Part shown: in pieces, positions 20,538 to 27,921 of the stretch | Layout: each line of letters starts with the position of its first letter | Position numbering within the stretch: the stretch's first letter is position 1 | NCBI GenBank assembly: GCA_017303735.1 | Contig: JAFLCF010000026.1 | Coordinates: 1-32,354, forward strand | Source of the DNA: Anaerolineae bacterium | GTDB lineage: Bacteria > Chloroflexota > Anaerolineae > Anaerolineales > Villigracilaceae | Direction: 5' to 3' | DNA length: 32,354 nt | The notes under the pieces: generated by a model | What the model saw: only the letters and a program-made list of their open reading frames with translations | What the model was told of the DNA's origin: nothing | Databases searched by the model: none | Program-made: the position numbers and the translations under genes

Positions 20538-22985
20538 ATGTTGACCGAACAAGACCTCTTCCAAACGGGCTATACTGCTTTCAAAGCCGGTGATAAACCG
20601 CGTGCAGCAGCCATCCTTGCCCAACTCGTCCAGCAATATCCGCGTTCTGAGCGCGGCTGGTATTTGTTGGGCATGTGCATGGACGCGGCAGATCAACGCG
20701 AGTATTGCTTCCGACGCGTTCTGGAGATCAACCCGAACAATGCGGATGCACAAAAGAATCTTGCGTTTCTTTCCACGCCGAGACCTGTGGTGCCAGTCCA
20801 ACCGGTTCAACAACCTAAAGTCCCCGCCTTCCTGCCGGAGAATGAAACTGAGTTTGAAGAATTTCAAGAAACGGCACCCCAACCTACATCTCAACAAAAT
20901 ACAAAAAAACGCCCTCCCCAGAAACGCAAACAAAACACGACCCTCATCGTCGTGAGTGCCATTCTTGGGATATGTGTTCTAGTCGTCGGTGTGGCGATCG
21001 GTTTCAGTATGCTCTCTAACCGTACTGTGGCTCCGCAGCCTGGCAACGTCTTTACCGCGACTATGCAAATAGATATCCCCCCCGAAGCCACCAACACATT
21101 GCTGCCGCCCACAACTCTGCCAACAGCCTTACCAACCATTGCCTATGAACCGCGTTTTGAGGAAGCTCCCTGTCCATTTGAGGCGCCGCGCGGTGTGCGA
21201 GTGACCTGCGGATTTGTCACCGTTCCTGAAAACCGCACAAGCAACTCGGGGCGTATGTTGCGGCTGGCAGTGGCAAAATTCCACAGCACCAGCCAGAGCC
21301 CTGCGCCAGACCCTGTCCTCTTCCTGCAAGGCGGACCCGGCGGTCAGGCTATTCAGCTCGCCGCAAATGGGTATTCTGTATTTGTACAGCCTTTCCTCGG
21401 CACTCGCGATTACATTACCTTTGATCAGCGCGGTACAGGTTACTCTGAGCCATTAATGAATTGTGATGAACTTGATAAGGTTCACCGCCAGGATATTTAT
21501 GGAAATGTTGCACTCGAAACCAGAGAGCTGGTGTACCAAAATGCTTTCTTCTCCTGCGGCGGACTTTTACAAACCCAAAACATTGATCTGACAGCCTATT
21601 CAACCGTTGAAAGCGCCGCCGACGTACGCGATATTGTTCGACTGCTCGGCTATGAAAAAGTGAATCTCTATGGTGTTTCGTATGGAACCCGGCTGGCACT
21701 CGTCACCATGCGCAATCATCCTGAAGTTGTCCGTTCGGCGATCCTGGATTCGGTCGTGCCGGTTGAAACCAATTTAGTCGAAGAACATCCGCGTTCGGTG
21801 AATTCAGCCTTGTCGCAAATGTTCGTCTCCTGCGCCGTCGACCCGAATTGCGCGCGCGCCTACCCAGACCTTGCGACCGTGTTCTGGGATGTAGTGAAAG
21901 AGTTGGAAACCAACCCTGTCACCTTATCCACTTCAGACTATCCCATGGGGACGGTCACCGAGACCGTGGATGGCGTATACCTGCTTTCAGTCATCTTGGG
22001 TTCCTTGCGTTCCCCTGAATTCATCATCACCGCTCCACAGACCATTTATCGTGTGAGAGATGGCGATTATTCGACATTGATCGCTGCACAGTATTCCCTG
22101 CCGTATGAGTTCGACGGCATCAGCCCCGGGTTGTATATTTCAGTGATGTGCCGCGAACATGTATTGGATTCCACGCCGGAAGAGTTGGCGCTGATCTCAG
22201 AGCAACTGGGGATCGAGCAATTCGTGTTCCGTCCGTTTTACAACGATTTCGGGGATATGTATTCAGCGTGTAAAACCTGGGGAAGCGCCGGACCCAATTT
22301 CGGTGAGAAAGATGCGGTCGTGAGCGACATTCCCAGCCTGGTGATCGAAGGTTCGTTTGACCCGGCAACGCCTCCCTTCATGGGCAGGCAGGTTTCAGAC
22401 ACCCTGAAAAATAGCTACTACTTTGAGTTTTCAAACATGGGGCATGTACCCACCGGCGATGACTCTTGTGCGCGTCAGGTGGCGCTGGAGTTTCTTGCCA
22501 ACCCACTGGTGGAGCCAGACCGTTCCTGTTTGAATAGCATCCAACCTGTGAAATTCCTTGTGCCGTACACAGGCGAGCCGCCCATTGAATTGGAAAGCGA
22601 ACGCGTTTCTGGCTTAACCGTGAACGTGCCCAGCGGCTGGTTCCGAACCGAAGATGATTTTTTTGTGCGCGGCAATTCTGCGTTCGACATCACCCAGATA
22701 ACTGCCTTTCGTGCGGGGATCTCGGTTCAAGACTTGGTGAATTACTTCTCATCTGAATTGAACGGGTATCGCGGCTTTGATTCCGCGCCCCAGGCTGTTG
22801 GCACACGCTCAGCCAATGGCTACGATTGGACGCTTTACACGACCTCTTCCAACGGGCGCCCGGCAGATATTGCCGCAGCGAGCGACGGGAATCAATCTTT
22901 GATAGTCGTAATGTTCAGCCACCCCGATGAACACGATGCCCTCTACCGCACGCTTTTCCTGCCAATGGTCGACTCGGCGCGGTAA
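20538..22985 (+). CDS. TPR - transmembrane - alpha/beta hydrolase (TAP-type peptidase) fusion
   Basis: An 815-residue protein with three parts. Residues 1-80 form two TPR-like repeats (LFQTGYTAFKAGDKPRAAAI, then SERGWYLLGMCMDAADQREY). A Pro/Gln linker leads to one transmembrane helix (about 135-157), and the remainder (about 205-815) is extracytoplasmic. The hydrolase has the oxyanion loop LQGGPGG (263-269), ITFDQRGTGYSEP, nucleophile elbow YGVSYGTR with S381, an acid in EGSFDPATPP and His in NMGHVPTGDD, as in tripeptidyl or proline aminopeptidases of the TAP group. C-terminal about 110 residues form an extra domain. ATG 20538 has AGGG 5 nt upstream; upstream in-frame starts would cross the terminator. 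Secreted peptide or ester cleavage is inferred. Confidence 0.85.
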   Translation: MLTEQDLFQTGYTAFKAGDKPRAAAILAQLVQQYPRSERGWYLLGMCMDAADQREYCFRRVLEINPNNADAQKNLAFLSTPRPVVPVQPVQQPKVPAFLPENETEFEEFQETAPQPTSQQNTKKRPPQKRKQNTTLIVVSAILGICVLVVGVAIGFSMLSNRTVAPQPGNVFTATMQIDIPPEATNTLLPPTTLPTALPTIAYEPRFEEAPCPFEAPRGVRVTCGFVTVPENRTSNSGRMLRLAVAKFHSTSQSPAPDPVLFLQGGPGGQAIQLAANGYSVFVQPFLGTRDYITFDQRGTGYSEPLMNCDELDKVHRQDIYGNVALETRELVYQNAFFSCGGLLQTQNIDLTAYSTVESAADVRDIVRLLGYEKVNLYGVSYGTRLALVTMRNHPEVVRSAILDSVVPVETNLVEEHPRSVNSALSQMFVSCAVDPNCARAYPDLATVFWDVVKELETNPVTLSTSDYPMGTVTETVDGVYLLSVILGSLRSPEFIITAPQTIYRVRDGDYSTLIAAQYSLPYEFDGISPGLYISVMCREHVLDSTPEELALISEQLGIEQFVFRPFYNDFGDMYSACKTWGSAGPNFGEKDAVVSDIPSLVIEGSFDPATPPFMGRQVSDTLKNSYYFEFSNMGHVPTGDDSCARQVALEFLANPLVEPDRSCLNSIQPVKFLVPYTGEPPIELESERVSGLTVNVPSGWFRTEDDFFVRGNSAFDITQITAFRAGISVQDLVNYFSSELNGYRGFDSAPQAVGTRSANGYDWTLYTTSSNGRPADIAAASDGNQSLIVVMFSHPDEHDALYRTLFLPMVDSAR

Positions 22986-22999
22986 TTAGCCCGTTTTTG

Positions 23000-23029
23000 T
23001 TGACGACTCACCCGCCTTCATGGTATCAT
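23000..23029 (+). promoter_or_regulatory. Promoter of the infC-rpmI-rplT operon
   Basis: TTGACG (23000-23005) and TATCAT (23024-23029) are 18 bp apart. The predicted start near 23036 leaves a leader of about 56 nt that contains CCAGC-CAAGC-GCTGG (23044-23058) followed by ATTTGTTTTG, which could act as an attenuator. Confidence 0.7.
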
Positions 23030-23091
23030 TCGCCCGCTAAAAACCAGCCAAGCGCTGGATTTGTTTTGTCTATAAGCAAGAGGAGAAGCAT

Positions 23092-23667
23092 ATAAGCGCC
23101 AACGAGTTTCGAGTAAATGAGGGCATCCGCGTTGCGGAAGTGCGCCTAATTGGTCCCGATGGAGGCAACGTAGGTGTTGTTGCCATCAAGGAAGCCTTGA
23201 AGATTGCACGCGATGCAGAGTTGGACCTCGTAGAGGTCTCGCCCGGTGCGAATCCACCCGTTTGCCGTGTGATGGACTTTGGTAAGTTCATCTACGAAAA
23301 GGCGAAGAAGGAACGCGAGGCAAAGAAATCGCAGACCAAGATCGAGGTTAAGGAGATCCGCCTGCGCCCGAAAACGAACTCTGCCCATCGCGGGTTCAAA
23401 GTGGATGATGCCCGCCGCTGGCTTTCACAGGGTCACAAGGTTCGTGTGACGGTTAAGTTCCGTGGTCGCGAAATGGACTACCCTGAGATCGCTCTGGAAG
23501 ACCTGCGAGAGATCGCAGCCGACCTAGCTGACATTGCGGTGATTGAAGTACCGCCGCAAATGGAAGGACGCACCATGCTCGTGGTGATGGCTCCGAACAA
23601 GGCTGCGGCACCGAAGAAGAAAGAGAAACCCGAGCAGGCTGAAGCGAAGAACGAAGCGGAAGCCTGA
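23092..23667 (+). CDS. infC: Translation initiation factor IF-3, likely AUA start codon
   Basis: The 191-residue protein is IF-3: N-domain with NEFRVNEGIRVAEVRLIGPD, KIARDAELDLVEVSPGANPP and CRVMDFGKFIYE, a Lys-rich linker, and a C-domain with KEIRLRPKTNSAHRGFKVD and VTVKFRGREMDYPE. It binds the 30S subunit and enforces correct start-codon choice. The conserved N-terminus (about 16 residues) lies upstream of the first GTG at 23140, and no ATG, GTG or TTG is in frame before it. AGGAG followed by 6 nt places the start at ATA (23092). Rare start codons in infC are known in other bacteria (AUU in E. coli) and allow IF-3 to repress itself. The C-terminus adds a Lys/Glu/Ala tail. Confidence 0.93.
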   Translation: MSANEFRVNEGIRVAEVRLIGPDGGNVGVVAIKEALKIARDAELDLVEVSPGANPPVCRVMDFGKFIYEKAKKEREAKKSQTKIEVKEIRLRPKTNSAHRGFKVDDARRWLSQGHKVRVTVKFRGREMDYPEIALEDLREIAADLADIAVIEVPPQMEGRTMLVVMAPNKAAAPKKKEKPEQAEAKNEAEA

Positions 23668-23698
23668 GCGTAGAGTAAGACCCAAAGATGTTGATCGT

Positions 23699-23720
23699 CC
23701 GCGGGCAGAAATGTCCGCGG
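23699..23720 (+). promoter_or_regulatory. Hairpin between infC and rpmI
   Basis: CCGCGG-GCAGAAATGT-CCGCGG folds as a 6-bp stem plus CA/TG pairs with a GAAA loop, followed by TTTATTTTG. It may be a weak terminator or processing site that sets the ratio of IF-3 to L35. Confidence 0.55.
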
Positions 23721-23749
23721 TTTATTTTGTCTGAAAGGAGATTTAAGCG

Positions 23750-23980
23750 ATGCCACGCAAAGCAAAACCTGGCAAGAAATTCAAACTCAAGACCCACAAG
23801 GCGACATCCAAGCGATTCCGCCTGACCGGTTCCGGTGTTCTCGTGCGCACCAAAGGCGGCAAGAGCCACCTGCGCCGCCGCACATCAGACCGCACCAAGG
23901 GGCTCCTGAGCGAAATGATCGTTGTGCAGGGTCGCAAGTTCGTGAAGCGCATCAAGCGCCTCGCCCCCAACATGGACTAA
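23750..23980 (+). CDS. rpmI: 50S ribosomal protein L35
   Basis: A 76-residue L35 with the hallmark K-rich start (PRKAKPGKKFKLKTHKATSKR), the FRLTGSG and KSHLRRRTSDRTK core and a C-terminal RKFVKRIKRLAPNM. It is slightly longer than the typical 64-66 residues. AAGGAG is 9 nt before the ATG. It lies between infC and rplT, the usual order. The protein sits in the large subunit near the E-site rRNA. Confidence 0.96.
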   Translation: MPRKAKPGKKFKLKTHKATSKRFRLTGSGVLVRTKGGKSHLRRRTSDRTKGLLSEMIVVQGRKFVKRIKRLAPNMD

Positions 23981-24016
23981 AAGTCCGGCTGTCGTAAATT
24001 TTTTATGTGCGGCTTT

Positions 24017-24052
24017 CGGGTGTGCGCAACTGGTGTAACTCACCGACGCCCG
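24017..24052 (+). promoter_or_regulatory. Structured leader just upstream of rplT
   Basis: CGGGTGT pairs with ACGCCCG (one G-U) and an inner GGTG-TAACT-CACC stem closes the structure, ending about 10 nt before the GGAGG of rplT. L20 autoregulates its operon in other bacteria by binding a leader RNA that resembles its rRNA site; this stem is a candidate. The evidence is structural only. Confidence 0.4.
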
Positions 24053-24077
24053 CGAGTTTGCAGGAGGTAGAAATACA

Positions 24078-24419
24078 ATGCGCGTTAAAGGAGGCCCGCA
24101 AGGGCACTTACGTCACAAGAAAGTTTTGAAGATCACGAAGGGACAGCGCGGCTCGAAGAGCACCCTGTTCAAGCGAGCCAATGAGGCAATGCTCAAGAGC
24201 CTCTGGTACGCCACTCGTGACCGCCGTGTGCGCAAACGCGATCTGCGCAAGTTGTGGATCGCCCGTATCAACGCCGCGGCCCGTTTGAATGGCACCACCT
24301 ACAGTCGTTTGGTGGCAGCCATGAAGAAGGCGAATATCGAGATCAATCGCAAGATGCTCGCCGATATCGCAGTACGAAATCCGCAAGCCTTTGCCGCAGT
24401 CGTGGCACAAACCAAGTAA
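24078..24419 (+). CDS. rplT: 50S ribosomal protein L20
   Basis: A 113-residue L20 of normal length. The basic N-terminal extension ([26 protein letters not shown]) leads to a globular domain with [46 protein letters not shown] and a C-terminal [10 protein letters not shown]. It nucleates 50S assembly by binding 23S rRNA and in other bacteria represses infC-rpmI-rplT. GGAGG lies 10 nt before the ATG. The gene is followed by a strong terminator, so the operon ends here. Confidence 0.97.
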   Translation: MRVKGGPQGHLRHKKVLKITKGQRGSKSTLFKRANEAMLKSLWYATRDRRVRKRDLRKLWIARINAAARLNGTTYSRLVAAMKKANIEINRKMLADIAVRNPQAFAAVVAQTK

Positions 24420-24424
24420 TACCC

Positions 24425-24460
24425 GCTCATCCGGGGGCTAAGCCCCCGGATGAGCTTTTT
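24425..24460 (+). terminator. Terminator of the infC-rpmI-rplT operon
   Basis: GCTCATCCGGGGGC-TAA-GCCCCCGGATGAGC, a perfect 14-bp stem with five T. It has the same outer GCTCAT/ATGAGC and inner GGCTAAGCC as the terminator at 3797. Confidence 0.92.
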
Positions 24461-24467
24461 AACGGGG

Positions 24468-24473
24468 TAAAAT
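24468..24473 (+). promoter_or_regulatory. -10-like box for a possibly leaderless macrodomain mRNA
   Basis: TAAAAT ends 6 nt before the ATG at 24480, and no Shine-Dalgarno is present. No convincing -35 element is visible in the terminator region upstream. Confidence 0.4.
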
Positions 24474-24479
24474 TGTTTT

Positions 24480-25049
24480 ATGAATTCCTTTTTGATAGAA
24501 AAAACATTTTCATCAAATCAGTCGCTGCAGATCGTGCAAGGCGATATCACCACCGAAGAAGTGGATGCCATTGTCAACGCTGCGAATGAACAGCTTGCAC
24601 ATGGCGGCGGTGTGGCGTGGGCGATCTCAAAGAAGGGTGGACCAAAAATTCAAGAAGAAAGCGACGCCTGGATCCGCAAACATGGGCAAGTCTCACACGC
24701 GCATCCTGCCTGGACCTCGGGCGGGCTCTTGCCTGCGAAATATGTGATCCACGCTGTGGGTCCGGTGTGGATCAACGGCAGAGATGACGAAGAGCAAAAA
24801 TTACAAGATGCCGTGACCGGTTCTTTGCAAGTAGCGGACGAATTGAAATGCAAAACGATCTCTATGCCAGCAATTTCTACAGGTATTTTTGGGTTTCCAA
24901 AAGACCTTGCGGCAACCATCATCTTCAAAACCATTCAGAATTATTTTGAGCAGAACACAAGCTCCAACTTAAAACAAGTTCGCATTGTGTTATTCGATCA
25001 ACCAACTATAGACGTATTCCTGAATATCTGGAAAACCGTTTTTGAATAA
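24480..25049 (+). CDS. Macrodomain protein (ADP-ribose/O-acetyl-ADP-ribose binding)
   Basis: The 189-residue single macrodomain has the signature QGDITTEEVDAIVNAANEQL (20-39), the glycine loop AHGGGVAWAI (40-49), PAKYVIHAVGPVW and the phosphate-binding MPAISTGIFGFPKDLAA. N32 and N35 of the VNAAN motif, which contact ADP-ribose and water in hydrolases, are both present, so deacetylation of O-acetyl-ADP-ribose or removal of ADP-ribose is plausible. The N-terminal SLQIVQGDIT context resembles YmdB-like bacterial members. It lies directly after the L20 operon terminator and 58 nt before a SpoU methyltransferase. No RBS, and a -10 box abuts the start codon. Confidence 0.92.
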   Translation: MNSFLIEKTFSSNQSLQIVQGDITTEEVDAIVNAANEQLAHGGGVAWAISKKGGPKIQEESDAWIRKHGQVSHAHPAWTSGGLLPAKYVIHAVGPVWINGRDDEEQKLQDAVTGSLQVADELKCKTISMPAISTGIFGFPKDLAATIIFKTIQNYFEQNTSSNLKQVRIVLFDQPTIDVFLNIWKTVFE

Positions 25050-25107
25050 TTCTGCATTCATTGTTTCGATAAACTCAACACAAGCCTTCATAATTCATCA
25101 TTTCCCT

Positions 25108-25887
25108 ATGATTACCTCCAACCAAAATTCAAAGATCAAACTTGTCCGCGCCTTGTTGGGACGTGCCAAAGAACGCCGGGAAGCGGGAGCTTTCGTTGCC
25201 GAAGGAGTGCGGCTTGTGGAAGAAGCTGTAATTAGTAATTGGGGGTTTCGTTTTGCTCTGTATGATGAGACGTTAAGCGAACGAGGCAAGTTACAGGTTG
25301 AAGGTTTAAAGTTGAAAGGCGTGGACGTGGAAGAAGTCTCTGCCAGTGTGATGAAATCCATCAGCGAGACCGAAGCACCACAGGGCATCCTTGCCGTTTT
25401 GGAATCTACTCAATTACCAATTACCAATCGCCCAAATTTCATCCTTATCCCAGACCAGATCCGTGACCCGGGAAATCTTGGAACGTTGCTTCGTTCTGCA
25501 GCGGCATTGGGAGTGCAAGCAGTTTTGATTCCGCCCGAAACGACAGATGCTTTCGCGCCGAAGGTTTTACGCTCGGGCATGGGTGCACATTTTAGGTTAC
25601 CTATCCATTCAATGGGTTGGGAAGAAATAGAGAAGGTTGTAAAGTTAGAAGGTTTGAATGTTTGGGTTGCCGATATGGACGGACAATCTTGCTGGGAAAC
25701 GGATTTACGTAAGTCTGTTGCTTTGATTATTGGCAACGAAGCAGAAGGTGTGAGTGAAACCGCGCGAAGGTTAGCAAACGGGAAAATTAGTATTCCGATG
25801 TCGGGAGAAACTGAGTCTCTGAATGCAGGCGTCGCTGGGTCGGTATTGCTGTTTGAGGTGTTAAGACAAAGAACGAGTAACGAGTAA
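25108..25887 (+). CDS. SpoU/TrmH-family RNA 2'-O-methyltransferase
   Basis: The 259-residue protein has an N-terminal substrate-binding domain (KIKLVRALLGRAKERR, then FVAEGVRLVEEA) and a C-terminal SPOUT domain with the three family motifs: IRDPGNLGTLLRSAAALG, ALIIGNEAEGVSE and ISIPMSGETESLNAGVAGSVLLFE. It methylates a ribose 2'-OH of rRNA or tRNA; RlmB-like 23S activity is most likely but not proven. The ATG at 25108 fits the family N-terminus, with no clear RBS. The coding region contains several heptad or octad repeats (GTT at 25290, 25297, 25304, 25311; GTT at 25636, 25644, 25652, 25660), and its stop codon is inside an AACGAGT array. Confidence 0.92.
   Translation: MITSNQNSKIKLVRALLGRAKERREAGAFVAEGVRLVEEAVISNWGFRFALYDETLSERGKLQVEGLKLKGVDVEEVSASVMKSISETEAPQGILAVLESTQLPITNRPNFILIPDQIRDPGNLGTLLRSAAALGVQAVLIPPETTDAFAPKVLRSGMGAHFRLPIHSMGWEEIEKVVKLEGLNVWVADMDGQSCWETDLRKSVALIIGNEAEGVSETARRLANGKISIPMSGETESLNAGVAGSVLLFEVLRQRTSNE
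25288..25666. repeat. Short-period arrays inside the SpoU methyltransferase gene
   Basis: Three blocks: GTT every 7 bp at 25290, 25297, 25304 and 25311; CAATTAC, CAATTAC, CAATCGC at 25411-25431; GTT every 8 bp at 25636, 25644, 25652 and 25660. TAATTAG/TAATTGG at 25229-25242 is an inverted relative of the second block. Each lies in a variable segment of the protein. Confidence 0.6.
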
Positions 25888-25912
25888 CGAGTAACGAGTA
25901 ACGAGTAACGAG
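25872..25912. repeat. Heptanucleotide tandem repeat AACGAGT, nearly six copies, across a stop codon
   Basis: Five perfect AACGAGT units and a partial sixth start in the last codons (RTSNE) of the methyltransferase, include its stop codon TAA at 25885, and end 9 nt before the next ATG. Addition or loss of a unit changes the gap to the DUF711 gene by 7 nt but leaves the stop unchanged. Confidence 0.9.
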
Positions 25913-25921
25913 AGAGAAGAG

Positions 25922-27133
25922 ATGAAGATACGATCCATTACTTATTTTTGCAATCCGGGGTATCCCCTGAAAGAAAATGTCCTGCGTGAAGCGGGAGATT
26001 TTTTATCTAAAGCCAAATCTGCGTATGAGGCGGCGGGCTATGAAGTGCAGACAGTTCGTGCGGCGACGGTTCCCTTCCCAAACATGCTGGGCGAAAAGCA
26101 TATTGACGATCTTCCCAGCTATGCTGCGCAATTCACACAAGTGATGAAGCAGAATGGCGTAGTGTATGCGGCGTTGGGTCCAGCCTTGCCGGAATTGCCA
26201 CGCAGTTATCAGGTCATACCGGAGGCGATTTCTGCAAGTGACGGCATCTTCTTCAGCGGAGTCATGGCAGATGCGCAGACGATCCACATGGCACAGGTCA
26301 AAGCGTGCGCAGAGATCATCGTCAAGTGCGCAACGCTCGACCCGAATGGATTCGCCAACCTCAACTTCACGGCGTTGGCAAATGTGGGAGCCAATGCGCC
26401 ATTCTTCCCGGGTGCATATCATACCGCGGAACAACCCGCCTTTGGCATCGCCGTCGAATGTGCAGATTTGGCGGTGGAAGCGTTTGAAGGACGACAAACC
26501 ATAGACGATGGACGCCAGTGGTTAATCGGTGAGATTACGAAACATGGGCAAGCCATTACGAAGATTGCCCAAGGTTTTCAAGTTGAATTCAAAGGCATCG
26601 ACTTCTCCCTTGCGCCCTTCCCCGATGACGCGCATTCGCTCGGCAAGGCAGTAGAAAATATGGGCGTGCCGCAGATCGGCTTGCACGGTTCGCTTGCGGC
26701 AGCGGCGATCCTCACCGATGCCATCGAACGCGCAGACTTTCCGCACATTGGCTTCAACGGTTTTATGCAGCCCATCCTTGAAGATTCTATTTTGGCGAAA
26801 CGTGCCGCCGAAGGTGTGCTGACCGTAAAAGACGCTCTGCTTTATTCAGCCGTTTGCGGCACCGGGTTGGATACCGTTCCACTGGCAGGCGATGTGACGG
26901 CTGAAGAGCTCACGCCCTTGTTATTGGATATTTGCGCTTTGGCATTGCGCTTAAATAAACCCCTCACGGCGCGGCTAATGCCCATCCCTGGGAAGAAGGC
27001 TGGCGATGCAACAACCTTCGACTTTGCCTTTTTTGCGAATGGACGAGTGATGGCACTGGAGTCGAGTCCGCTGAACGGAGCGTTGAAAGATAATTCAAGT
27101 TTTACGCTTAATGCAAAACTTCCCAGAACGTAG
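25922..27133 (+). CDS. DUF711 (UPF0210-like) family protein
   Basis: The 403-residue protein matches DUF711 by MKIRSITYFCNPGYP at the N-terminus and CGTGLDTVPLAGDVT near residue 314, plus GFANLNFTALANVGANAPFFPGAYH, IGFNGFMQPILEDS and TTFDFAFFANGRVM. The fold is related to glycyl-radical-enzyme-like barrels, but biochemical function is unknown and no glycyl radical loop is visible. A purine-rich GAGAGAAGAG precedes the ATG, supplied in part by the AACGAGT array. The reading frame ends inside a terminator stem. Its tight spacing to the SpoU gene (34 nt) suggests co-transcription. Confidence 0.88.
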   Translation: MKIRSITYFCNPGYPLKENVLREAGDFLSKAKSAYEAAGYEVQTVRAATVPFPNMLGEKHIDDLPSYAAQFTQVMKQNGVVYAALGPALPELPRSYQVIPEAISASDGIFFSGVMADAQTIHMAQVKACAEIIVKCATLDPNGFANLNFTALANVGANAPFFPGAYHTAEQPAFGIAVECADLAVEAFEGRQTIDDGRQWLIGEITKHGQAITKIAQGFQVEFKGIDFSLAPFPDDAHSLGKAVENMGVPQIGLHGSLAAAAILTDAIERADFPHIGFNGFMQPILEDSILAKRAAEGVLTVKDALLYSAVCGTGLDTVPLAGDVTAEELTPLLLDICALALRLNKPLTARLMPIPGKKAGDATTFDFAFFANGRVMALESSPLNGALKDNSSFTLNAKLPRT

Positions 27134-27149
27134 TCTGGGAAGTTTTTTT
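27117..27149. terminator. Terminator overlapping the DUF711 stop codon
   Basis: AACTTCCCAGA-ACGTAG-TCTGGGAAGTT, an 11-bp perfect stem with the stop codon TAG in the loop, followed by seven T. It serves both convergent genes. Confidence 0.9.
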
Positions 27150-27921
27150 ATTGTCCCTTCAGAAAATACGCCTGATAGGTTCCGGTTGAAATGTAACCCA
27201 GCTTTTCCGCCAATTTGCAAGATTCTGGATTCGCCGCATCCCAATGGGCGTCCATATTGTGCTCTAAACACCAGCGGATCAGGTTCGCGGAAAGCACCGT
27301 GGCAACTCCTTGTCTGCGGTGATCTTCTTCCACAAACAAACTGACCTCAATACCAGTACTGCAAACCAACGAAGAATATGCCGCGCCAATTACTTTCTCA
27401 TCCGTTTCGATGTAAAAACCAATACCACGATCCTCAAAATCTGCGGGAGATTCAAAATCAGAGACGTCGATAAAATGGTCTTGCCCCTTTAATCTTTCAA
27501 GCAAGGCAGCATCCATTCGTTTGACATCTTTGGCAAATTTGGGAGTCTGGCAAAGTTTCTCTGCGTGTGCGAGTGACAAATTTTGCGAGGAAAAGCTGTA
27601 TCGTTCAATCTTGAAGAAACGTTCTCCATAAACCTGCTTGAACGCTTCCGCCCAACCTGCAGAAGCGGACATAAACAAGTTGTAGGGCTGGAATCCTCTG
27701 ATCATTTCCTGGGCGCCTTCGCCGTTAATATCTCCTGCAAAATAATGGAATGGACCGATCTTGATCATAAAAGCGGATGGCATGTCAGTATTATCAACAA
27801 ATGCCATGCCCATCTGGTCTTCAAGTACACATTCGATGGAAATGTCCACACGAGGCACATTCCGAAAGGCTTGCGCCAGTTGAATGCGATTGCTTTTTGT
27901 TAAGGGGATTTCTGTGATCAT
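27148..27921 (-). CDS. GNAT acetyltransferase, zwittermicin-resistance (ZmaR)-type family
   Basis: A 257-residue protein of the GNAT_acetyltran family that includes ZmaR, which acetylates the antibiotic zwittermicin A. The N-terminal half has the family's SIECVLEDQMGMAFVDN (about 28-44) and the MIKIGPFHYFAGD block; the C-terminal half is a classical GNAT fold with EVSLFVEEDHRRQGVATVLS (acetyl-CoA pyrophosphate loop) and WDAANPESCKLAEKLGY. The donor site looks intact; the acceptor is unknown. ATG 27921 has GGAG 7 nt upstream, and it overlaps the stop of the preceding ArsR gene by 4 nt (ATGA), so its expression depends on the ArsR-DUF2087 operon. Confidence 0.87.
   Translation of the reverse strand: MITEIPLTKSNRIQLAQAFRNVPRVDISIECVLEDQMGMAFVDNTDMPSAFMIKIGPFHYFAGDINGEGAQEMIRGFQPYNLFMSASAGWAEAFKQVYGERFFKIERYSFSSQNLSLAHAEKLCQTPKFAKDVKRMDAALLERLKGQDHFIDVSDFESPADFEDRGIGFYIETDEKVIGAAYSSLVCSTGIEVSLFVEEDHRRQGVATVLSANLIRWCLEHNMDAHWDAANPESCKLAEKLGYISTGTYQAYFLKGQ

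Noticed and set aside
23140..23667. GTG at 23140 as start of IF-3
   Set aside because: It would remove the conserved first strand and helix (NEFRVNEGIRVAE) and lacks an RBS at proper spacing, whereas AGGAG is well placed for ATA at 23092.
25872..25912. Possible CRISPR-like repeat (AACGAGT units)
   Set aside because: The units are 7 bp and contiguous without spacers and no cas gene is near. It is a simple tandem repeat.
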